From: an uncultured Lentisphaerota bacterium
GTDB lineage: Bacteria; Verrucomicrobiota; Kiritimatiellia; CAIQIC01
Assembly: GCA_903896925.1 (NCBI GenBank)
Contig: CAITZM010000146.1
Span: 1-49,435 of the forward strand
Reading direction: 5' to 3'
Length of the DNA stretch: 49,435 nucleotides
Shown here one piece after another: positions 43,832 to 49,435 of the stretch. Position numbers and translations under genes: made by a program. Positions within the stretch are counted from its first letter, which is position 1, and each line of letters begins with the position of its first letter. Below the pieces are notes generated by a model, which saw only the letters and a program-made list of their open reading frames with translations, did not search any database and was not told the DNA's origin.

Positions 43832-44172
43832 ACACAACCGACTCGCTCGTGCTGGCCAAATTGGCACGTCAGGCCCTGATCGACAAGAAAGCCGTGGACC
43901 CCGTCGTGCTCGACGTGCGGCGGCTTTCGAGTGTCGCCGACTTCTACCTGATCGCCACCGGCAGCAGCGCGCCGCATCTCAAGGCCATCGGCGAGGAGTT
44001 GCACCATAAGCTGCAGACCGCCCACCTCACCCGCAACCGCCGCAGCGGCGAAGCCAACAGCGGCTGGCTGGTGGTGGACTGCGGCCACATCATCGTCCAT
44101 CTCTTCCTGCCCCATACCCGTGAGTACTACGCGCTCGAAGAGCTGTGGAGCGACGCCCCGCGCGTGAAATGA
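43828..44172 (+). CDS. rsfS: Ribosomal silencing factor RsfS
   Basis: The 114-residue protein is the RsfS/Iojap factor that binds uL14 and blocks joining of ribosomal subunits in poor growth. It shows VVLDVRRLSSVADFYLIATG, SAPHLKAIGEELHHKL and the tail GWLVVDCGHIIVHLFLPHTR followed by YYALEELWSDAP. The length is typical. The ATG overlaps the nadD stop by four bases, so it is translated together with nadD. Confidence 0.95.
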   Translation: MNTTDSLVLAKLARQALIDKKAVDPVVLDVRRLSSVADFYLIATGSSAPHLKAIGEELHHKLQTAHLTRNRRSGEANSGWLVVDCGHIIVHLFLPHTREYYALEELWSDAPRVK

Positions 44173-44191
44173 TGGCCGTGGGTGGGCCGCC

Positions 44192-45355
44192 ATGAAGCGC
44201 GTTTCCCTTGCCGTCCTTGGACTGCTGCTGGTGTTGGCCCTGCCGGAGTTGCGGGCCGCCGCGGCGTGGGAGCATGGGGCCGCCGGGTCCTCGAACTATT
44301 TCCCCATCGCCGTCTGGCTGCAGAACCCGGTGAATGCAGCGCGCTTCAAGGCGGTGGGCATCAACCTGTTCGTCGGACTGTGGCAAGGTCCGACCGAGGC
44401 GCAACTGGCCGCTCTCACCGCCGCGCAGATGCCGGTGATCTGCGAGCAGAACGCCGTCGGCCTGCGGCACAAGGACAACCCGCTCATCGTCGGCTGGATG
44501 CACGGCGACGAACCCGACAATGCGCAGGAAATCCCGGGCGGCAAAGGCTACGGCCCCCCGATCGCGCCACAGAAAATCGTGGCCGACTACGCCCGTCTGA
44601 AGGCGGCCGATCCATCACGCCCGATCCTGCTCAATCTAGGACAGGGCGTTGCCTGGGACCGGTACCATGGTCGTGGGGTGCGCTCCAACCATCCCGAAGA
44701 TTATGCGGACTATATCCGCGGCAGCGATATGGTCTCGTTCGATATCTATCCCGCTGTCCACGAGCATCCCGACATCGCCGGAAAACTCTGGTTCGTGCCG
44801 CAGGGTGTGACGCGACTGCGCCAGTGGTCGCGCGACGAAAAAACGGTTTGGAACTGCATCGAATGCACGCGCATCGGCAATACCCGGATCAAGCCCACGC
44901 CCGCCCAGGTGCGTGCCGAGGTCTGGATGTCCTTGATCCACGGGTCGCGTGGCCTGATCTATTTTGTCCACCAGTTCAAGCCGCGCTTCATTGAAGCCGG
45001 ACTGCTGGCCGATGCGGAGATGACCCGCGCCGTCAGCGCAATCAACCAGCAGATTGTCGCACTCGCGCCGGTGCTCAACAGCCCGACGCTGCCCGACGCG
45101 GTCGCCGTGACGTCCTCGAACGCCGAGGTGCCGATCGCCTGCATGGTCAAGCGCCAGGGCGGTGTGACCTGGCTGTTCGCCGTCGCGATGCGCGCCGGGA
45201 AAACCAGCGCCACGTTTGAGCTGAAAGGCGCCGGCACGCACGTCGAGGTGCTCGGCGAAGCCCGCGGGATGGAAAGTCGCGGCGGAAAATTCCAGGACAC
45301 CTTTGAGCCTTACGAAGTCCACCTCTACCGGGTGGATGATAGCTCGACGCGTTGA
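44192..45355 (+). CDS. Exported glycoside-hydrolase-like protein
   Basis: The 387-residue protein has a signal peptide (VSLAVLGLLLVLALPELRAA). It then has what looks like a TIM-barrel hydrolase: AVWLQNPVNAARFKAVGINL, IVGWMHGDEPDN with Glu107 in the place of a GH-A acid/base, SFDIYPAVHEHP, NCIECTRIGN with a second Glu near residue 226, and a Trp-rich HGSRGLIYFVHQFK strand. The C-terminal 80 residues resemble a beta-sandwich. I do not recognise a named family; the two Glu positions suggest retaining chemistry but are inferred. It starts 19 bases after rsfS, so it may be read from the same transcript. Confidence 0.65.
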   Translation: MKRVSLAVLGLLLVLALPELRAAAAWEHGAAGSSNYFPIAVWLQNPVNAARFKAVGINLFVGLWQGPTEAQLAALTAAQMPVICEQNAVGLRHKDNPLIVGWMHGDEPDNAQEIPGGKGYGPPIAPQKIVADYARLKAADPSRPILLNLGQGVAWDRYHGRGVRSNHPEDYADYIRGSDMVSFDIYPAVHEHPDIAGKLWFVPQGVTRLRQWSRDEKTVWNCIECTRIGNTRIKPTPAQVRAEVWMSLIHGSRGLIYFVHQFKPRFIEAGLLADAEMTRAVSAINQQIVALAPVLNSPTLPDAVAVTSSNAEVPIACMVKRQGGVTWLFAVAMRAGKTSATFELKGAGTHVEVLGEARGMESRGGKFQDTFEPYEVHLYRVDDSSTR

Positions 45356-45376
45356 TTGCGGTGGGGGGTGCGGTTG

Positions 45377-45711
45377 GCCGGGATCGCCGATCCCGGCTAC
45401 AAAAGATACCCGGCTGGTCCGCGTAGCCGCGTTCATGAGAGCGTGGCCTCATGCCTCATGCGACGCTCTGCTTGGGCTCGCGGGGTTGGCTTGCCCCGGC
45501 GCAGCGCCGCGCCCAGACGGGAAAACCCCACCCACGACGAGCCGAAGGCTGTGGTTTTTTTGTACTGCATGTTCCGGCGGAGCGGCGGCACTCCTGCCGC
45601 CGAAAAATCAGCGTTTCATTTCCCCGCGTGGTGCGGATTGGGCTCGCGGGGCTGGAAGCCCCGCCCACGAAGGCTGGTTGTTTGCCGTAGCCGCGTTCGT
45701 GCGAACGCGGC
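45377..45711. repeat. Mixed repeat block, partly shared with 39468-39762
   Basis: No gene is supported in 45356-45837. A perfect GCCGGGATC/GATCCCGGC hairpin is at 45377-45397. GTAGCCGCGTTC palindromes are at 45423-45447 and 45687-45711; the second is perfect (CCGCGTTC, 4 bases, GAACGCGG). GGCTCGCGGGG hairpins are at 45474-45497 and 45641-45668. GAGCGGCGGCACTCCTGCCG is at 45580. A GAAGCCAACGAAGGCGAC segment and its inverted relative TTCGTTTGCTTCGTTGCC lie at about 45778-45820. Confidence 0.8.
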
Positions 45712-45837
45712 CGGCACACCCCGCGGTTTGATGAATGAAGAAATAAGGAAAGCGGGAACGTCAGGTTTTGCACACGAAGCCAACGAAGGCGACAAAGCGA
45801 CTTCGTTTGCTTCGTTGCCTTTTGTGAAAAGCTTCCG

Positions 45838-46350
45838 CTACCGCTGCTGCTGGCGCAGGGCCTCGTAGAGGGCGATGCCGACCGAGGTGGACAGGTTGAG
45901 CGAGCGCACGTCGTCGGAGTGCATCGGGATGCCGAGGATGCGGTCGGGAAATTCGCGCAGCAGCGGATCGGGGAGGCCGATGCTTTCGCTGCCGAAAATC
46001 AGGACGTCCCCGGACTGGAAGCGCGCGTCGAACAGGCCGCGCGTCCCCGAGGTGCTGAACAGGTGCACCCGGTCGGCGGCGAGCGGCAGGGCCTGGCGAA
46101 AATCGTCCCAGTCGCCGTGCGCATGCAGTTCCACCGCGTCCCAATAGTCCAGTCCGGCGCGGCGCACGCTTTTGTCCGACAGCCGGAACCCCATCGGCCC
46201 CACCAGGTGCAGCGGTGTGCCGGTGGCCGCGCAGAGCCGCGCGATGTTGCCGGTGTTCGGCGGGATCTCCGGGCGGACGAGCACCACCTGGAAGGACGGC
46301 GTCGGCCACTGGAACGGCAGATCGAAGCGGCGCAAGTGTGGATGAGTCAT
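45838..46350 (-). CDS. trmL: tRNA (cytidine(34)-2'-O)-methyltransferase
   Basis: The 170-residue SPOUT enzyme methylates the wobble ribose of tRNA-Leu. It is a short SpoU-type protein with PEIPPNTGNIARLCAATG, DVLIFGSESIGLP and the knotted C-terminal motif RSLNLSTSVGIALYEALRQ. The length fits TrmL rather than larger SpoU enzymes. No ribosome site is evident before the ATG. Repeat DNA lies on both sides, so it is probably a single-gene unit. Confidence 0.92.
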   Translation of the reverse strand: MTHPHLRRFDLPFQWPTPSFQVVLVRPEIPPNTGNIARLCAATGTPLHLVGPMGFRLSDKSVRRAGLDYWDAVELHAHGDWDDFRQALPLAADRVHLFSTSGTRGLFDARFQSGDVLIFGSESIGLPDPLLREFPDRILGIPMHSDDVRSLNLSTSVGIALYEALRQQQR

Positions 46351-46387
46351 GGCAGAAGAGGTCCGTGGTCAGTGGTGGAAAAAGTCA

Positions 46388-46590
46388 GTGGTCAGTTGTC
46401 ACTAGTCATTTGTAACGTCATTCCTCCGACATTGCACTGGACTTGTGCAAAGCGTGGAGGAGATCACATTTGTCATAGGTCATTTGGAAGAGGCCCGTGG
46501 TCAATTGTCACTGGTCATTTGTAACGTCATTCTTTCGCTCGTGCACTGAGCTTGCTCAAGGCGTGGAGGAGGTAATTTGTCATGGGGCAT
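46388..46590. repeat. GTGGTCA heptamer repeat in two copies
   Basis: GTGGTCAGTTGTCACTAGTC begins a 36-base copy at 46388-46423, and a near-identical copy lies at 46497-46532 (offset 109). The flanking GTGCACT and GCGTGGAGGAG segments are also duplicated, to about 46585. The core has a degenerate 7-bp period. No gene is seen in 46351-46653. Confidence 0.75.
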
Positions 46591-46653
46591 TAGATGAGGC
46601 CACGTTCTGCGCTTATACATTACGTGCTTCCATCTGTGTAATCTGTGGATGCT

Positions 46654-47064
46654 TTAGCTTTTTGTCTCCAGACGGAAGGCGTGCGGCAGGAGGGCGCCGA
46701 GGGTGGTGTGCTCCGCGGCGCGCAGGTGGCCGCGGATGGCGACGAGCACCGGCGTGTCGTCCTTGGCGAATTCCACCAGCACCTGCCGGCAGGCGCCGCA
46801 GGGCCAGGGTACTTCGGGGCCGTCGCTGATGATGGCGATGGCGCGGATGTTCTTGTTGCCGGCCGCCACGGCCGCGCCCACGGCGACGCGCTCGGCGCAC
46901 AGCGTCAGGCCATAGGAGGCGTTTTCGACGTTGCAGCCCGCGAAAATCTTGCCGCCATCGGCCAGCACCGCCGCGCCGACACGGTAGACCGAGTAGGGCG
47001 CGTGGGCGTTGCGCAGGGCGCGCTCCGCCGCATCAAGCAACCGGCTGCGTTGAGACGAGTTCAT
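46654..47064 (-). CDS. cdd: Cytidine deaminase
   Basis: The 136-residue enzyme deaminates cytidine and deoxycytidine to the uridines. It has the homotetrameric cytidine deaminase motifs AGCNVENASYGLTLCAERVA, with the Cys-Ala-Glu catalytic and zinc-binding stretch, and PCGACRQVLVEF with the other two zinc Cys. The length is normal. AGGAG lies before the ATG, inside the end of the purine nucleoside phosphorylase gene, which it overlaps by 32 bases. It is the last gene of the nucleoside catabolism operon. Confidence 0.95.
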   Translation of the reverse strand: MNSSQRSRLLDAAERALRNAHAPYSVYRVGAAVLADGGKIFAGCNVENASYGLTLCAERVAVGAAVAAGNKNIRAIAIISDGPEVPWPCGACRQVLVEFAKDDTPVLVAIRGHLRAAEHTTLGALLPHAFRLETKS

Positions 47065-47896
47065 CGGGTAGCTCCTTCCATAGGTTTTCCAACACGGCGC
47101 GCAGGCGCGGCAGCGCCGCCTGCGAGGTCTCGATCACATCCTGGTGGGAGAGCGTCTGCGCCTGCAGGCCCGCGGCGGCGTTGGCGATGCAGGAGAGCGC
47201 CCCGACTTTCAGGCCGGCGGCGTGCGCGAGCAGCGCCTCCGGCACGGTGGACATGCCGACCGCGTCGGCGCCGAGCGCGCGCAGCATCCGCACTTCCGCC
47301 GGCGTCTCGTAGGTCGGGCCCGGGAGGGCCGCGTACACGCCGCTGCGGAACGGAATGTCCAAGGCTTGGAAAATCCGCGCCAGCCGGTGTCCCAGGCTGG
47401 GAACATAGAGGCGCGAAAGGTCGGGGAAGCGCGGCCCCCAGCAGGGCTCGTGCGGGCCGATCAGCGGGTTGCTGCCGATCAGGTTGAGGTGGTCGCTCAA
47501 GACCATCAGGTCGCCGGCGCGCAGGTCATCGCGGATGCCGCCGGCGGCGTTGGTCAGGAAGAGCAGTTGCGCGCCGAAGTGCTTGAGCAGGTAGACCGGC
47601 ACGGCCACCGGCGTCCAGCCCGCACCCTCATAGAAATGACGCCGGCCCTGGAACAGGAACGTCTCGACCCCGAAGGCCTCGCACCAGTGCAGCTGCCCGC
47701 TGTGCCCGGCGACGGTCGAGGCGCCGAGGCCGGGGATGTCCGAGTAGGGGAGCGACGCGCGGATGCGCAAGAAGTCCGCGGCCGCATCCCAGCCGGAGCC
47801 GAGCATGAGCCCGGCGCGCGGCCGCGCCGCGGGCCAGTGTTGGGCGACAAACTCCGCGGCCTGGGTGAGTTGATGTTGATCCATAAGCATGGTCAC
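47033..47896 (-). CDS. punA: Purine nucleoside phosphorylase (trimeric type)
   Basis: The 287-residue enzyme splits guanosine, inosine and their deoxy forms into base and (deoxy)ribose-1-phosphate. It has the trimeric family motifs LMLGSGW, ASTVAGHSGQL, FQGRRHFYEG (phosphate and base contacts), TNAAGGI, SDHLNLIGSNPLIGP, and YAALPGPTYETPAEVRML with the base-binding Glu, then AVGMSTVPEALLA. The start is GTG at 47896 or an ATG at 47890 or 47884; none has a good ribosome site. It follows deoA by 45 bases and overlaps cdd by 32. Confidence 0.93.
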   Translation of the reverse strand: MTMLMDQHQLTQAAEFVAQHWPAARPRAGLMLGSGWDAAADFLRIRASLPYSDIPGLGASTVAGHSGQLHWCEAFGVETFLFQGRRHFYEGAGWTPVAVPVYLLKHFGAQLLFLTNAAGGIRDDLRAGDLMVLSDHLNLIGSNPLIGPHEPCWGPRFPDLSRLYVPSLGHRLARIFQALDIPFRSGVYAALPGPTYETPAEVRMLRALGADAVGMSTVPEALLAHAAGLKVGALSCIANAAAGLQAQTLSHQDVIETSQAALPRLRAVLENLWKELPDELVSTQPVA

Positions 47897-47941
47897 AGGA
47901 TAAGGGATGAGCCGGATTCGGAATACTCAAATTCCATCGGG

Positions 47942-49246
47942 TTACATTAATTCCTCCAGGATCAGGGCGGGCGCGTCCACGTTTTCTTGTGTGATGCGGA
48001 AAGCGGTCTGCATCAAGGCGCGCGCCTCGGTCAGTTGGTCCGCGTCGTTGGCGTGGAGCAGGGCCAACGGCTGGCCGCGCTCGATCTGCTCGCCGATCTT
48101 CACCAGGTGGCTGACGCCGACGGCATGATCCACCGTGTCGGTCGTCTTCGTCCGGCCGGCGCCAAGCATCAGGCACGCCCTGCCGATCAGTTCGGCATCG
48201 GCCTGGGCTACGCAGCCGGACTGTGGCGCGGGCAGCGGTTCGATGAGGCGGGCGCGCGGCAGCCGGGTGGTGTCTTCCAGCGCAGCCCCATCGCCGCCCT
48301 GCAGCCGGACCATCTCCAGCCATTTGCGCCAGGCTGCGCCGGAGTGCAGTTGCTCAGCCAGCAGGGCATGTGCTGACTGGCAGGAATGGGCCAGCCCGGC
48401 CAGTTGCAGCATCTTGGAGCCGAGCTTGAGCGTGACCTCCATCAGGTCCGCCGGCCCGCGGCCTTGCAGTGCCTCGCAGGTTTCGACGATTTCCAGCGCG
48501 TTGCCGGCGGTGCGGCCGAGCGGCTGGTCCATCGCGGTCAAGACGGCCGAGATCTTCTTACCCATCGTGCGCCCGACCCGCACCAGGCTCTGCGCGAGGG
48601 CGGTGGCGGCGGTGCGCTCCTTCATGAACGCGCCACGCCCGCACTTCACATCCAGCACGAGACCGTCCAGCCCGGCGGCCAGCTTCTTGGACATGATGCT
48701 TGCCGTGATCAGCGGAATCGAGGGCACCGTGCCGGTGACGTCGCGCAGCGCGTAGAGTTTCTTGTCCGCCGGCGCGAGCCGGTCGGTCTGGCCGATGATC
48801 GAGCAGCCGCAGCGCGCGACCACGTCGAGGAATTCGCGCGTGCCCAGATCGGTGCGGTAGCCGGGGATCGCTTCGAGCTTGTCGAGCGTGCCGCCGGTGA
48901 TGCCGAGGCCCCGCCCGGAGATCATCGGCACGGCGATCCCGCAGCAGGCGACCAGCGGCGCCAGCACGAGCGAAACCTTGTCGCCGATGCCGCCGGTGGA
49001 GTGCTTGTCGATCTTCGGCGCGGTGAGCGCGGAGGTGTCCACGACGTCGCCGGAGCGCATCATCGCCTCGGTCAGCGCGGCGGTCTCGTCGGCGGTCATC
49101 CCCCGGAAGAAGATGGCCATCGCGAGCGCAGCCATCTGGTAGTCGGGGATCGTCCCGGTCGTGAACCCGGCGATGAACCCGCGGATTTCGTCCGGCGTCA
49201 GCGCCTGTCCGTCACGTTTCTTTTCGATGAGCCACTGGGGAAGCAT
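47942..49246 (-). CDS. deoA: Thymidine / pyrimidine-nucleoside phosphorylase
   Basis: The 434-residue enzyme phosphorolyses thymidine (and perhaps uridine) to base and sugar-1-phosphate. It has the phosphate-binding KIDKHSTGGIGDKVSLVLAP and SGRGLGITGGTLDKLEAIPG. The substrate region is LYALRDVTGTVPSIPLITAS followed by IMSKK, with the conserved Arg, Ser and Lys. The length lies between typical thymidine phosphorylase and pyrimidine-nucleoside phosphorylase, so the exact specificity is open. It is the first gene of a three-gene operon with the purine enzyme and cdd. No ribosome site is visible before the ATG. Confidence 0.93.
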   Translation of the reverse strand: MLPQWLIEKKRDGQALTPDEIRGFIAGFTTGTIPDYQMAALAMAIFFRGMTADETAALTEAMMRSGDVVDTSALTAPKIDKHSTGGIGDKVSLVLAPLVACCGIAVPMISGRGLGITGGTLDKLEAIPGYRTDLGTREFLDVVARCGCSIIGQTDRLAPADKKLYALRDVTGTVPSIPLITASIMSKKLAAGLDGLVLDVKCGRGAFMKERTAATALAQSLVRVGRTMGKKISAVLTAMDQPLGRTAGNALEIVETCEALQGRGPADLMEVTLKLGSKMLQLAGLAHSCQSAHALLAEQLHSGAAWRKWLEMVRLQGGDGAALEDTTRLPRARLIEPLPAPQSGCVAQADAELIGRACLMLGAGRTKTTDTVDHAVGVSHLVKIGEQIERGQPLALLHANDADQLTEARALMQTAFRITQENVDAPALILEELM

Positions 49247-49330
49247 GGCCGGAGCTTAGGGGTGCATCACGGGTGTGTCAATCGTGACGGGCGCGCCTGT
49301 GACGGGCGTGCCGCACTGTCGCGCCACTTT

Positions 49331-49435
49331 GAAAATGTCCCCTTGAAACTCTTTTAGAATGTCCCCATAGCCGGCGCCCGCAGAAAGGCGGGCAGACGCG
49401 ATGGAGAGGATCGAAATGAACACAAGGGAACGACG
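49331..49435 (+). mobile_element. Left end of an insertion sequence with transposase start (partial)
   Basis: GAAAATGTCCCC (49331-49342) and AGAATGTCCCC (49356-49366) are tandem end-type repeats like those found outside ISNCY-type and related transposase genes. GGAGAGGA then precedes an ATG at 49416 that opens MNTRERR and runs off the window, a start resembling helix-turn-helix transposases of that group. The family is an inference from a few bases. The 49247-49330 stretch shows only a short GTGACGGGCG duplication. Confidence 0.4.

Noticed and set aside
45303..45868. Open frames of 140-170 codons after the GH-like gene
   Set aside because: They are made of the GTAGCCGCGTTC and GGCTCGCGGGG repeats and have no recognisable domain.

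Overview
The window is high-GC bacterial chromosome. Its gene content suggests the PVC superphylum, most likely a Verrucomicrobiota, Kiritimatiellota or Lentisphaerota lineage. This is an inference from the gene families: a Tat-exported Gfo/Idh/MocA oxidoreductase beside a two-domain DUF1080 protein, several exported heparinase-like, GHL10-like and sialidase-like proteins, DUF2934, a four-helix-bundle suffix protein, and a high density of short intergenic repeats. No rRNA, tRNA or CRISPR array was seen.

Layout. 1-9100 holds scattered accessory genes separated by repeat-filled gaps: an SGNH hydrolase, a Dabb lipoprotein, an EVE-like/HNH nuclease, an Asp-box sialidase-like protein, a four-helix-bundle protein, a free-standing glycogen-binding domain and DUF2934. 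9100-19570 is a carbohydrate block: a decayed serine hydrolase fragment, Gfo/Idh plus DUF1080, GHL10 and a DUF4962/heparinase-like protein, with one acyl-CoA dehydrogenase among them. 19750-24270 is nth with a toxin-antitoxin cassette at its 3' end, then the rpsO-pnp operon with promoter and terminator. 24700-32000 has an exported GATase-like protein, two tandem paralogous hybrid histidine kinases and an esterase/SMP-30 fusion. 32198-39357 runs prmC, a heparinase-like protein, DUF2339 and DUF3999. 39789-41706 is a divergent UbiE-type methyltransferase and type III polyketide synthase pair. 41904-45355 has a papain-fold-like exported protein, nadD, rsfS and an exported GH-like protein. 45838-49246 is trmL followed by a nucleoside catabolism operon (deoA, purine nucleoside phosphorylase, cdd). 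An insertion sequence appears to start at the right edge.

How the genes work together. Most exported proteins look aimed at polysaccharides or glycosides: uronate-type lyases, oxidation followed by hydrolysis through 3-keto sugars, and sialidase-like and GH-like enzymes. No SusC/SusD pair is present. The housekeeping parts (rpsO-pnp, nadD-rsfS, prmC, nth, trmL, nucleoside salvage) are intact.

The most unusual feature is the repeats. At least a dozen unrelated short repeat families fill almost every gap longer than 300 bases. One palindromic family is also translated in the same reading frame at the N-termini of two unrelated exported proteins, just before the signal peptide, in a way that recalls Rickettsia palindromic elements. 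A second notable structure is an 85-bp duplication of the 3' end of nth that brackets a toxin-antitoxin pair.
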